Below, piece by piece: positions 37,533 through 45,902 of a DNA stretch of 64,000 bases; the stretch's first letter is position 1, and every line of letters begins with the position of its first letter. The position numbers and the translations under genes were made by a program. Location of the stretch: contig NZ_CP019445.1 of assembly GCF_001975225.1 (NCBI RefSeq), forward strand, positions 620,001 to 684,000, read 5' to 3'. The notes beneath the pieces are model-generated. The model was not told the DNA's origin. It saw nothing but the letters and a program-made list of their open reading frames with translations, and searched no databases. The DNA is from Kosakonia cowanii JCM 10956 = DSM 18146 (GTDB taxonomy: Bacteria; Pseudomonadota; Gammaproteobacteria; Enterobacterales; Enterobacteriaceae).

Positions 37533-37541
37533 TGCAGATCC

Positions 37542-38318
37542 TTATTTGCCGCTCAGCGAGTTGTGGATGAGCTCCAGCCAGTTCGGCGCGCTCAGGTGGA
37601 ACGACTCAATCATTTTCAGATCGAAGCCGCGGAAGAAGGCGCTCAGCACAAACAGGGCGACAATGGCGCTCATCATCACTTTGGTGACGCGGTTCCAGCC
37701 GCTCTCTTCCACCCCTTTACCAATCAGGATGCCGAGCACCAGGCCCGGTACGGCGTTGCCCATAATCAGCTGCGCTGCGCCGCCGAACACCGTCGCCCAG
37801 AAGCCTGATTTTTTGCCCGCGTCGATCGCCGCCAGCCAGAAGATCACCGGCATGATGGTGTTGACCAGCAGGTTAGCGGCGGGTACCAGCACTTTCACGG
37901 CGGTGACTTGCAGCGCTGCCGGAACGGAGGAAGCCGTAAGGTTAAGGAAGGTGACGACTACCATGCCGATCACGCCACAGGCAATCGCCATCTTTTTCGG
38001 ATTGTGCAGGGTTTCGCCGACGTTGCGGTTTTTGACCATCAGCGCCGCCGCGCCCCAGTTCGGGATGATGCGGTGGTCAACGTCCTGGGTAAACGAACCC
38101 GCCGCTACCGACGAAGCCCAGGCGTTAAAGAAGAAGCCTAAACCAAAGGAGAAGTGCGAAGCCGGATCTCCTTCGCAGGAGTTCAGCTCGCCCAGTGTAC
38201 GAAATGCGCCCATTCCCTGAGTGGTTGGCGCGTGAAACATGCGTGCAGCCCCGGCGCCCACACCGACGCCGACCAGGCCGCCGATAATGAGCGATTTTAT
38301 TAGTATGAGTAAGAACAT
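37542..38318 (-). CDS. DUF4311 membrane protein (EF_0833 family)
   Basis: A 258-residue polytopic protein of the cassette-specific DUF4311 family. It opens with a helix (LLILIKSLIIGGLVGVGVGA), then a conserved polar stretch containing TLGELNSCEGDPASHFSFGL and DVDHRIIPNWGAAAL, and about five further helices. The polar His/Asp/Glu-rich loop is the most distinctive part and could line a substrate path. The gene is nine bases from DUF4310. The function is not established. Confidence 0.8.
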   Translation of the reverse strand: MFLLILIKSLIIGGLVGVGVGAGAARMFHAPTTQGMGAFRTLGELNSCEGDPASHFSFGLGFFFNAWASSVAAGSFTQDVDHRIIPNWGAAALMVKNRNVGETLHNPKKMAIACGVIGMVVVTFLNLTASSVPAALQVTAVKVLVPAANLLVNTIMPVIFWLAAIDAGKKSGFWATVFGGAAQLIMGNAVPGLVLGILIGKGVEESGWNRVTKVMMSAIVALFVLSAFFRGFDLKMIESFHLSAPNWLELIHNSLSGK

Positions 38319-38369
38319 CAGTCTGCCCTCTTCTACCCTGCCAGCAACGCCTGCGGGGTATGCGGTAAG

Positions 38370-38666
38370 TTAGTGCGTGACGAACTCCACCTTATCGAGA
38401 TTGATGGCGGTCACGTTGACGGTCACGTCCAGCTCCACACTGTACGAGCGTCTTTCCCGACGCAGAAAGAGGAACAGAAAGGCCTCTTTGCGCGTCGTTT
38501 CCTGCGCCTGAACGACCTGCACATCCTGTGGCTCAATACGCAGTAAAATGTGCGGCGACGCCTTCATCACCGCGGCCTGAACATGGTTCAGCGCGTCAGC
38601 AAAGGCGCGCGTTTTGGCGTCGCCCTTGCCCTTCACCCTGACCGTGGTGGTGAACTGTTCTTTCAT
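38370..38666 (-). CDS. DUF4312 cassette protein (EF_0831 family)
   Basis: A 98-residue soluble protein of the DUF4312 family. It has no signal peptide, no cysteine and one internal histidine (SPHILLRI); a basic RRERRS patch follows a FLFLFL stretch. The start at 38666 lies two bases after the SFCGS gene stop; the nine codons upstream in frame overlap that gene without a ribosome site. By size and position it could be a cytoplasmic accessory subunit of the DUF4310/4311 membrane pair. The role is unknown. Confidence 0.8.
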   Translation of the reverse strand: MKEQFTTTVRVKGKGDAKTRAFADALNHVQAAVMKASPHILLRIEPQDVQVVQAQETTRKEAFLFLFLRRERRSYSVELDVTVNVTAINLDKVEFVTH

Positions 38667-38668
38667 GG

Positions 38669-39031
38669 TTATGCGCCGTGTTTTTTCTGCCACGCCTGCA
38701 CCAGGCGCTCGCCTAACTCTTCTTTATCCATAAAGCCGAAACCGAGCACTTTGCACCCTTCGTTGATGGCGGTGACGCCCTCGTCGATGGAGCGCATGCC
38801 GTGTTTCGCTTTATAGCCATATTTGTTCTGCGCGGTGATGGCGCCTGCGCCGCCGCTGCCGCAGAAAGAGATGCCGAAGGTGGCGTTTTCTGCGTTCATC
38901 ACATCGCCGAGTTTCATATCCGCCGCCACGCCCGGTACCACTACCGCGCGCCCGCCCGCTTTCTCCACGCCTGCCGCAACTTTCTGCCCTTTGCCCAGCC
39001 GGTCGCCAATCACTACGGTAATCTGTTCCAT
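38669..39031 (-). CDS. SFCGS-family glycine-rich protein (EF_0830 family)
   Basis: A 120-residue soluble protein named after its SFCGSGGAGAITAQNKYGYK segment (about 67-86), with an N-terminal nucleotide-binding-like strand-loop, VVIGDRLGKGQKVA. The invariant-looking cysteine beside a glycine-rich loop recalls PTS EIIB or phosphosugar-binding sites, but this is inference. It loosely resembles the DUF2620/YhfU type. The start at 39031 follows AAGGAGCAAACC, 10 bases after the PRD gene stop; the 49 extra codons upstream overlap the PRD gene and are rejected. Confidence 0.8.
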   Translation of the reverse strand: MEQITVVIGDRLGKGQKVAAGVEKAGGRAVVVPGVAADMKLGDVMNAENATFGISFCGSGGAGAITAQNKYGYKAKHGMRSIDEGVTAINEGCKVLGFGFMDKEELGERLVQAWQKKHGA

Positions 39032-39041
39032 GGTTTGCTCC

Positions 39042-39362
39042 TTAAAGGTTCTCTTTTGCCACTTCGAAGTGCACTGACAGCAGCCAGGCCTCTTCTTCCG
39101 GGAGATTGCCAAACGCCGCCACCACGTCGTGGGCGAGGCGCATCGATTCAGGCGAGATCTCATCAAACAGGCTGGCATCCACTTCCGGCAGCGGCTCGCC
39201 GGTCACCGACCGGTGCGCCATCGCGCGAAGATGGGAGGTCAGCATCTGCTGCTGCACCGCATTCGGCGTGATGTTCTGCGCATGAAGCAAGGTGTAGACC
39301 TGCGACAGCATGCGCTCCGCCAGGGTTGCCGTTTGCGCCGCCTGCATGGTCGCATCGTTCAT
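39042..39362 (-). CDS. Small PRD-domain protein (EF_0829 family)
   Basis: A 106-residue protein consisting of a single PTS-regulation-domain-like helical bundle with histidines in TSHLRAMAHRS, RLAHDV and SVHFEVAK. Such a stand-alone PRD could be a phosphorylation-responsive partner or anti-activator of the large PRD regulator at the other end of the cassette. The ATG at 39362 was chosen because GGAG lies seven bases upstream; a GTG at 39380 would add six codons. It is the first gene of the cassette, directly downstream of the palindrome and CRP-like site. Confidence 0.75.
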   Translation of the reverse strand: MNDATMQAAQTATLAERMLSQVYTLLHAQNITPNAVQQQMLTSHLRAMAHRSVTGEPLPEVDASLFDEISPESMRLAHDVVAAFGNLPEEEAWLLSVHFEVAKENL

Positions 39363-39448
39363 TACCGCTCCGTTATTCACTCGTCGTACCCCGTTGATGG
39401 CTCAGGAGTAAAGCTAACGGCGCGAAGGCAGAGTTTGTAGCGAGGAGT

Positions 39449-39468
39449 TTTCCACTTCGAAGTGGAAA
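39449..39468. promoter_or_regulatory. Perfect 20-bp palindrome, candidate cassette operator
   Basis: TTTCCACTTCGAAGTGGAAA lies 87 bases upstream of the first cassette gene. Its 12-bp core CACTTCGAAGTG recurs at 39060-39071, inside the end of that gene. It is a candidate binding site for the cassette regulator. Confidence 0.65.
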
Positions 39469-39479
39469 CCGGGAGGGCG

Positions 39480-39499
39480 TTAGTGATCTGCGCCACAAA
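39480..39499 (-). promoter_or_regulatory. CRP-like site upstream of the cassette
   Basis: On the minus strand TGTGG-CGCAGA-TCACT matches TGTGA-N6-TCACA at eight of ten core positions. It lies just upstream of the 20-bp palindrome, a layout expected for catabolite-activated sugar genes. Confidence 0.55.
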
Positions 39500-39500
39500 A

Positions 39501-40045
39501 AAAGCCTACAGAGGGATTTTTCACTGAACGGCGGTCACAACGTTGGGTAATGCGCGAGGGATTTGGCGCGCAATGGCGCAGAAAAAAAGGGGCAGCCAAG
39601 AGGAGAAAGTGTGAGGGGGATAAGGTTTACTTATTGGGGGGCTGCTGGGGTTACGGAACCGCTGAAACCGCGTAGGCCGGATAAGGCGGAGCCGCCATCC
39701 GGCAATGGGGTTTGCATGTGGCTTTGGTGGAATGGTTCCGTTCACCAGGCGCTGGAGAGTTTCATTAATCTCTTATGCGGTGAACGGGATAAGGGGAGCG
39801 GCCGCGCTCCCCTTATCAATCCCCGCGGCCCCGCGAGGAAATCGGTGCTGCGCACTGCGCTCACCTCCCGCGTGCCTGACTGCGGCCGGCTCGACTCGAC
39901 ATCCTGTCTCGGTTCGCCTCTGTCCGCCATCCATGGCGTCCAGACCTTGTCATTCACGCTCCGGTTCGCCGATTTCAGCGGGGACACAACCCCTCGCTAT
40001 TAGATTGAATGTAAAGGGAAAATATGTGTTGCTGAAGGAGTGCCT
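39501..40045. other. Long non-coding spacer with a REP unit and strong hairpin
   Basis: No supportable gene was found. A REP unit lies at 39672-39704 (GTAGGCCGGATAAGGCGGAG then CCGCCATCCGGCA). A perfect 12-bp stem with a GCCG loop (ATAAGGGGAGCG/CGCTCCCCTTAT) lies at 39789-39816 and is followed to about 40000 by GC-rich, low-coding-potential sequence. It could be a structured RNA or the scar of a lost element. Confidence 0.5.
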
Positions 40046-40183
40046 GATGGCGGCTTCGCCTTATCAGGCCTACGAAACCCATGTTGCTGAAACGGAGTAG
40101 GCCGGATAAGCGTGTAACGCGCCATCCGGCAATTGTGCCGCGGAGATAATGCCGGATGGCGGCTGCGCCTTATCCGGCCTACC
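40046..40183. repeat. BIME upstream of the cybC 3' end
   Basis: Three REP units in alternating orientation: CTGATGGCGGCTTCGCCTTA with CAGGCCTAC, GTAGGCCGGATAAGCGTGTA with CGCCATCCGGCA, and TGCCGGATGGCGGCTGCGCC with TTATCCGGCCTAC. Confidence 0.85.
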
Positions 40184-40210
40184 ACGGCACGTCACCTATG
40201 CCGGAAAACG

Positions 40211-40249
40211 GCATAAAAAAAGAGCCGCGACGGTGAGGTGGCGGCCCTT
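40211..40249 (-). terminator. cybC terminator
   Basis: On the minus strand a GGGCCGC...GCGGCTC hairpin is followed by a run of seven T, 17 bases beyond the cybC stop. Confidence 0.75.
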
Positions 40250-40265
40250 TCCTGATGGAATTCGG

Positions 40266-40652
40266 TTAGCGGAATTTCTGATGATAGGTATTGCGGGTAC
40301 CAGCAATATCCTTCGCTGCGGCCTTCGCTTCTTTCACTTTACCTTCGTTCGCCAGCTTCATCGCGCCGTCGATCTGGGCAATCAAAATATCAAAACCGTG
40401 GCGGAAATCTTTCATCTCCGGGCTGTCCGGCGCTTTGCCTTCCAGCTTCGGCGGGGTCTCTTTCTGGGCGTCCTGCGCGGCAGTGCGCATTTTTCCTAAC
40501 GCCTCTTTCAACTCAGAAGCATCGTCGGTTTTCTGCACCACTTTGTAGTTGTCATTCAGCGTTTCCATATCATCTTCAAGGTCAGCGGCAAACACCGCTG
40601 AACCCACAAACAACGACGACACCGCGAGGATCGCTAACAGGTTTTTACGCAT
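40266..40652 (-). CDS. cybC: Soluble cytochrome b562
   Basis: A 128-residue periplasmic four-helix-bundle haem protein. A signal peptide ([20 protein letters not shown] then FA, cleaved before ADLEDDM) is followed by a mature part of 106 residues. The haem ligands are Met7 of the mature chain (ADLEDDM) and the histidine in [10 protein letters not shown] at mature position 102, the classic pair. Many E. coli strains have a defective signal sequence in this gene; here it is intact. It is followed by its own terminator and preceded at 55 bases by pmbA on the same strand. Confidence 0.95.
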   Translation of the reverse strand: MRKNLLAILAVSSLFVGSAVFAADLEDDMETLNDNYKVVQKTDDASELKEALGKMRTAAQDAQKETPPKLEGKAPDSPEMKDFRHGFDILIAQIDGAMKLANEGKVKEAKAAAKDIAGTRNTYHQKFR

Positions 40653-40707
40653 TGCTCATTTCCTTTTTTATTATCACGCTTAAAGGCGCAGAACGCCGCG
40701 CCACGAA

Positions 40708-42060
40708 TTATTGTCCGGCGATCTTCATCTCCGGCAGCAACACTGAACCACACTGGATGTTACTGCGCTGTTCAATATCGTCACCGACAGTAACAATATT
40801 GCGCCACATATCCTTCAGGTTGCCGGCAATGGTAATTTCGCTCACTGGATACTGAATTTCACCGTTTTCAACCCAGAAACCAGACGCGCCTCGCGAATAA
40901 TCCCCGGTGATGCCGCTCACGCCCTGGCCCATCAGCTCGGTGACCACCAGACCGGTGCCCATCTCTTTCAGCATCTGCTCAAAGCTCAGGCCGCGCCCGG
41001 CAATGCGCCAGTTGTGAATGCCGCCCGCGTGACCGGTGCTCTTCAGCCCCAGTTTGCGCGCCGCGTAGCTGGTCAGCAGCCACTGCATCAGCACGCCCTC
41101 TTTGACGATATCGCGGCGCTCGGTGCGCACGCCTTCGCTGTCGAACGGCGTGGAGGCCAGCCCTTTACGCAGGTGCGGGTGCTCTTCAATGGTTAACCAC
41201 TCCGGCAGGATCTGCTTGCCGAGGTAATCGAGTAAAAAGGTCGATTTGCGGTAGACCGCGCCGCCAGCAATGGCGCCGACCAGGTGACCAAACAGCCCGG
41301 TCGCCACTTCATTAGCGAAAATGACCGGCGCTTTCATGGTCGACAATTTACGCGGCGAGAGGCGCGACAGCGTGCGGCGGGCGCACTCTTCACCCACCCA
41401 CTCCGGCGTTTTTAACTCGTTGATATCACGGCTAATGGTGTAGGCGTAATCGCGCTCCATATCGCCATTCGCTTCGGCAATCACGCTGCTCGACAGCGAG
41501 TGGCGGCTGGAGCAGTAGCTCTGCAACATGCCGTGGCTGTTGCCGAAGACTTTAATGCCGTAGTGGCTGTTGAAGCTGCCGCCTTCGGTGTTGCTGATGC
41601 GTTTGTCCGCTTTCAGCGCCGCCTGCTCGGCGCGTGCCGCCCACTCAATTGCTTCATCGGGGGTCACTTCCGCCGGGTGGAAAAGATCGAGATCCGGCGC
41701 GTCAAAGGCCAGCAGCTCTTTTTCTGCCACGCCAGCGAACGGGTCTGGCGAGGTATAGCGGGCAATATCAAGCGCCGCCTGCACCGTGCGGGCAATCGCC
41801 TCCGGGCTTAGATCCGTCGACGAAGCGCTGCCTTTGCGGTTCTGGTGATAAACGGTGATGCCTAAAGCACCATCGCTGTTAAATTCGACATTCTCCACTT
41901 CACCATAGCGGGTACTGACGCCGATACCGGTGGTTTTGCTGACCGCCACTTCCGCGCCATCCGAACGGCCTGAGGCCAGATCAAGCGCGGTTGCGACCGC
42001 TTCTTCCAGAACTTTGCGCTGTTGTGCCACTTGTGTGATTACTTTCATCGCCAATGCCAT
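40708..42060 (-). CDS. pmbA: Metalloprotease PmbA/TldE
   Basis: The 450-residue TldE subunit of the TldD-TldE protease, same length as E. coli, required for maturation of microcin B17 and degradation of the CcdA antitoxin. Conserved stretches are [33 protein letters not shown] and [18 protein letters not shown]. TldE itself lacks the HExxxH metal site, which is in TldD, consistent with none being visible here. The start at 42060 (MALAMKV) is the family start; the frame continues 105 codons upstream through the divergent darP gene and is rejected. Divergent from darP. Confidence 0.95.
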   Translation of the reverse strand: MALAMKVITQVAQQRKVLEEAVATALDLASGRSDGAEVAVSKTTGIGVSTRYGEVENVEFNSDGALGITVYHQNRKGSASSTDLSPEAIARTVQAALDIARYTSPDPFAGVAEKELLAFDAPDLDLFHPAEVTPDEAIEWAARAEQAALKADKRISNTEGGSFNSHYGIKVFGNSHGMLQSYCSSRHSLSSSVIAEANGDMERDYAYTISRDINELKTPEWVGEECARRTLSRLSPRKLSTMKAPVIFANEVATGLFGHLVGAIAGGAVYRKSTFLLDYLGKQILPEWLTIEEHPHLRKGLASTPFDSEGVRTERRDIVKEGVLMQWLLTSYAARKLGLKSTGHAGGIHNWRIAGRGLSFEQMLKEMGTGLVVTELMGQGVSGITGDYSRGASGFWVENGEIQYPVSEITIAGNLKDMWRNIVTVGDDIEQRSNIQCGSVLLPEMKIAGQ

Positions 42061-42154
42061 AATTAAGGGAGAGAATCTTTGAAGTCTAACAGAGAACCGT
42101 TTTTCAGTGCGCGCCTTAACTGGTAACATTAGCCTCTTTTTTAAGGAGCCTGAG

Positions 42155-42712
42155 ATGACAAAGCAGCCCGACGACTGGCTCGACGACGTGCCCGGTAACG
42201 AGAGCGAAGACGAAGATGATGAGATCATCTGGGTCAGTAAGAGTGAAATTAAGCGCGATGCTGAAGAGTTAAAGCAGCTTGGCGCTGAAATGGTAGAGCT
42301 GGGAAAAAACGCGCTGGATAAAATCCCGCTCGACCAGGATCTGCGCGACGCCATTGAGCTGGCGCAGCGCATCAAGAAAGAGGGTCGCCGCCGTCAGTTG
42401 CAGTTGATCGGTAAAATGCTGCGTCAACGCGATGTCGAGCCGATTCGCCAGGCGCTGGATAAGCTGAAAAACCGCCATAACCAGCAGGTTGCCTTCTTCC
42501 ATAAGCTTGAACACCTGCGCGATCGCCTGATTGAAGAGGGTGATGACGCGGTGCCGGACGTGCTGAATCTGTGGCCGAATGCTGATCGCCAGCAACTGCG
42601 CTCGCTGATCCGCAACGCCAAGAAAGAGAAAGAGAGCAACAAGCCGCCAAAAACCGCGCGTTTAATCTTCCAGTATCTGCGTGAGCTCGCAGAGAGCAGC
42701 GAAGAGAGCTAA
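42155..42712 (+). CDS. darP: Ribosome biogenesis factor DarP (YjgA)
   Basis: A 185-residue helical, charged protein (183 in E. coli) that associates with late 50S ribosomal precursors. It has an acidic N-terminus ([17 protein letters not shown]), then the helical bundle with [17 protein letters not shown], and a basic C-terminal segment ([19 protein letters not shown]). The ATG at 42155 follows AAGGAGCCTGAG. It ends at a strong terminator. Confidence 0.94.
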   Translation: MTKQPDDWLDDVPGNESEDEDDEIIWVSKSEIKRDAEELKQLGAEMVELGKNALDKIPLDQDLRDAIELAQRIKKEGRRRQLQLIGKMLRQRDVEPIRQALDKLKNRHNQQVAFFHKLEHLRDRLIEEGDDAVPDVLNLWPNADRQQLRSLIRNAKKEKESNKPPKTARLIFQYLRELAESSEES

Positions 42713-42721
42713 ACCGCACAG

Positions 42722-42750
42722 AACCCTCTTTACCCGAAGAGGGTTTTTTT
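42722..42750 (+). terminator. darP terminator
   Basis: AACCCTCTT-TACCCG-AAGAGGGTT followed by a T run, directly after darP. Confidence 0.9.
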
Positions 42751-42880
42751 ATTCCCTTTTAGCTGAAACGTTAAAGCTAAAAGCACGCCACTTCACATAT
42801 TCACACCATCCATTAGTTTCATTTCATCAATAAACGAGATCAATATCTCCCTTTCCGCCTCTGCCCGACGCTCATTTTCA

Positions 42881-42902
42881 GCAGATGAAACGGATCACAT
42901 TT
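42881..42902 (+). promoter_or_regulatory. CRP-like site upstream of the DUF4432 gene
   Basis: GATGA-AACGGA-TCACA matches the CRP core at eight of ten positions, with the right half perfect, 70 bases upstream of the ATG. Confidence 0.45.
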
Positions 42903-42971
42903 TCCTGGCGACGCAAAACGTAGATTCCTGCTGTAACGCAGGTAATCGATTCAGCTAAAAAGGAAAATAAG

Positions 42972-44180
42972 ATGAAAAATACCGTGATGCTCTCCGCTAT
43001 TGCGCTGCTGGTTTCCGCGCCGGTGATGGCAAAAACCTGGGTGCTGAAAAGTGCTGAAGGCAATATCGAGCAGGGAAACTGGCGTATCACCAGCGATCAG
43101 CTGAACATTAAAGATCAGCAGTTCAGCATTGAGCAGGTGGTGCTACACGGCGGCAAGCAGGAGGGGAGCAAAGTCATCAAGCTGACCAGCAAAAACGGCC
43201 TGACCATTGCCCTTAGCCCAACGCGCGGCATGAATTTGCTCTACGCCGATGGTTTTGGTGTGCATATGGGCTGGAGTTCGCCGGTGAAAGAGGTGGTGAA
43301 CCCGGCGTTTATGAACCTGGAGAGCCGCAACGGGCTTGGCTGGCTGGAAGGCTTCAACGAAATGGTGGTGCGCTGCGGCTATGAGTGGACGGGTCACCCG
43401 GTCACCGCTGACGGGCAGCTTTACACCCTGCATGGTAAAGCGGGCAATACGCCAGCCTCGCAGGTTTCCGTCGATGTCAGCGAAAAAGCGCCGTATGAGA
43501 TCCGCATTCGCGGGCTGGTGAAAGAGAGCACCTTCAAAAAAGCCGATCTGCAAACCGAGATGGAACTGCGCTACATTCCGGGCAGCAACAGCTTCAGCCT
43601 GCATGATGTGCTGACCAACCACGCCGACTAACCGCATGATTACCAGATCATCTATCACAGCAACTTCAGCAAACCGATCCTCGAAGAGAGCGCGCGCTTT
43701 ATCACGCCGCTGGAGAGCGTCAGCCCGTTCAATGACTACGCCAAAGGCGGCATGAAAACGTGGCAAACCTATGCCGGGCCGACCAAAGGCTTCGACGAAA
43801 TGGTCTTTAATATCAAACCGCTGGCCGATGCGAACAAGCAGACCGTCGCCGCGCTGCTGAATAAAGCGGGCGATAAAGGCGTGGCGATTGACTACAACAC
43901 CGATCAGCTGCCGGTGCTGACGCTGTGGAAAAATACCGATACCGAAAAACAGGGGTACGTTACCGGCATCGAGCCGGGCACCAGCTACGCCTACCCGGTC
44001 ACCATCGAGCGCGAGCAGAAACGCGTTAAGCAACTTCAGGCAGGCCAGAGCACCCGCTTCGACCTCACCTATACCCTGCTGCACAACCGCGATCAGGTGG
44101 CGAAAGTTGAAGAGCGCGTGAAAACCATTCAGGGCGACAAAGCGCCGCAATCCATTGATACGCCGATGGCGAAAGAGTAA
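42972..44180 (+). pseudogene. Secreted DUF4432 (aldose-epimerase-like) gene split by one in-frame TAA
   Basis: Two open frames in the same phase, 42972-43631 and the segment from 43632, form one gene of 402 codons interrupted only by a TAA at 43629-43631. The first part has a signal peptide (MKNTVMLSAIALLVSAPVMA) and a galactose-mutarotase-like beta-sandwich with LALSPTRGMNLLYADG-type sequence; after the stop, PHDYQIIYHSNFSKPILEE continues the family with no frame change. The TAA stands where a single base change from TAT/TAC (Tyr) or another sense codon suffices. Downstream codon use and length are intact, so the mutation is recent or an error in the sequence. The product would be a periplasmic carbohydrate-binding or epimerase-like protein; its substrate is unknown. 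Confidence 0.82.
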
Positions 44181-44190
44181 CGCCAGGCAT

Positions 44191-44228
44191 AAAAAAAACC
44201 GCGCCGGTCGCCCGTGCGCGGTTTTTTT
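44191..44228. terminator. Bidirectional terminator between the DUF4432 gene and mpl
   Basis: ACCGCGC...GCGCGGT hairpin flanked by runs of A and T on both sides, between convergent genes. Confidence 0.88.
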
Positions 44229-44240
44229 ACGCCTCAGCTA

Positions 44241-45623
44241 TCAGGCTTTTTCAGCCGCGAGCTGCGCTTTCTTCTCCAGCTTATCGAGCAGCTTCTGATG
44301 AATGCCGCCGAAGCCGCCGTTGCTCATCACCAGAATGTGATCGCCCGGCTGGGCGCTTTTCACAATCTGATCCGCCAGCGTATCGACATCCGCGCTCCAG
44401 TGCGCAGGCTGGATACAGGCCTCCGCCACTTCCGCGACCTGCCACGGAATATGCTGCGGTTGCAGGAGGAAGACTTCATCGGCGCGGCCCAGCGACGGCG
44501 CGAGATCATCTTTGCACAGCCCCATCTTCATGGTGTTGGAGCGCGGCTCCAGCACGGCAATGATCTTCGCCGTCCCGCCCACTTTACCGCGCAGCGCGGC
44601 GAGTGTGGCGAGGATTGCCGTCGGGTGGTGCGCGAAATCGTCATACACGCAGACGCCGTGCGCTTCACCGCGCAGCTCAAGGCGGCGGCGGGCGTTGATA
44701 AACGAACCGAGCGCATTGGCGGCATCCGCAGGCGTAACGCCAACATGACGCGCAGCGGCGATCGCCATCAGACCGTTATGCATGTTGTGCTCGCCCACCA
44801 GGCCCCAGTTGACCTGGCCGACGCATTCACCATCCAGCCACACTTCCCAGCTTGAAGCGTCGGTGGTCAGCTTCTTCGCCTGCCAGTGGCCCTGATCGCC
44901 CACCAGCTCCTGCTCGCTCCAGCAGCCCATCGCCATCGTCTGTTTCAGGTTGATGTCGTTTTCCGGCCAGATGATTTTCCCCTGCCCCGGCACGATGCGA
45001 ACCAGGTGGTGGAACTGCTTCTGGATCGCTTTCAGATCGTCAAAAATGTCCGCGTGATCGAACTCAAGGTTGTTGAGGATCAGCGTGCGCGGGCAGTAGT
45101 GGACGAATTTGGAGCGCTTATCGAAGAAGGCACAGTCGTATTCGTCAGCTTCGATAACGAAAAAATCGCTCTCGCCGAGGCGCGCGGAAACATCGAAATT
45201 GCCCGGCACGCCGCCGATGACAAAACCGGGTTTATAGCCGCAGGCTTCGAGGATCCAGGTCGCCATCCCGGCAGTGGTGGTCTTGCCGTGCGTACCGGCA
45301 ACCGCCACAACCCAGCGGTCGCGCAGCACAAAATCATGCAGCCATTGCGGGCCGGACATAAACGGAATGTTCTTCTCCAGCACCGCTTCGACACACGGGT
45401 TTCCGCGGGTCATCGCATTGCCGATGATCACCAAATCCGGCGCGGGATCGAGCTGGCTTGCGTCATATCCCTGAATTAAATCAATGCCTTGCTTCTCAAG
45501 CAGCGTGCTCATCGGCGGATAGACATTGGCATCCGAACCCGTTACCTGGTGGCCCAGCGAGCGCGCCAGCATTGCCAGCCCGCCCATGAAAGTGCCACAA
45601 ATCCCCAAAATATGAATGCGCAT
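44241..45623 (-). CDS. mpl: UDP-MurNAc:L-Ala-gamma-D-Glu-meso-A2pm ligase
   Basis: A 460-residue Mur-family ligase that reattaches recycled murein tripeptide to UDP-N-acetylmuramate. The ATP P-loop is AGTHGKTTTAGM (about 108-119), the N-terminal Rossmann-like motif is ILGICGTFMGG, and ELRGEAHGVCVYDDFAHHPT contains the Mur-ligase C-terminal signature. Monocistronic on the minus strand, divergent from fbp across 279 bases. Confidence 0.95.
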   Translation of the reverse strand: MRIHILGICGTFMGGLAMLARSLGHQVTGSDANVYPPMSTLLEKQGIDLIQGYDASQLDPAPDLVIIGNAMTRGNPCVEAVLEKNIPFMSGPQWLHDFVLRDRWVVAVAGTHGKTTTAGMATWILEACGYKPGFVIGGVPGNFDVSARLGESDFFVIEADEYDCAFFDKRSKFVHYCPRTLILNNLEFDHADIFDDLKAIQKQFHHLVRIVPGQGKIIWPENDINLKQTMAMGCWSEQELVGDQGHWQAKKLTTDASSWEVWLDGECVGQVNWGLVGEHNMHNGLMAIAAARHVGVTPADAANALGSFINARRRLELRGEAHGVCVYDDFAHHPTAILATLAALRGKVGGTAKIIAVLEPRSNTMKMGLCKDDLAPSLGRADEVFLLQPQHIPWQVAEVAEACIQPAHWSADVDTLADQIVKSAQPGDHILVMSNGGFGGIHQKLLDKLEKKAQLAAEKA

Positions 45624-45902
45624 ACGTCATTATCCTTGCTTAACCTGGCGCACATTTTACGCATATGTTTAACGTCTGAGAAATGCATTTCAGGATAATC
45701 CGTACCCCGCTGGCGCGATTCACCTGTGCGCGAAGTTTTGAATGTTTGTTAGTATTGTTGCATGTCCGCTGCGTTTTCGTTTGCGAAAGCTCGGGTTGTT
45801 ACCGTTTCGTTGGTTAACGACCCTGAACTTCTCCGTCAAACACGCTGAAAACCGCAGGCTACAATCGCTTTACTCCATATTCAAAAATGCAGGGAAAGTG
45901 TT

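Noticed and set aside
39563..40003. 146-codon plus-strand open frame in the cassette-cybC spacer
   Set aside because: It translates a REP unit and a long hairpin, has no ribosome site and no recognisable domain.
43629..43631. Programmed stop-codon recoding in the DUF4432 gene
   Set aside because: The codon is TAA, not TGA or TAG, and no recoding hairpin is evident after it; a nonsense mutation is simpler.
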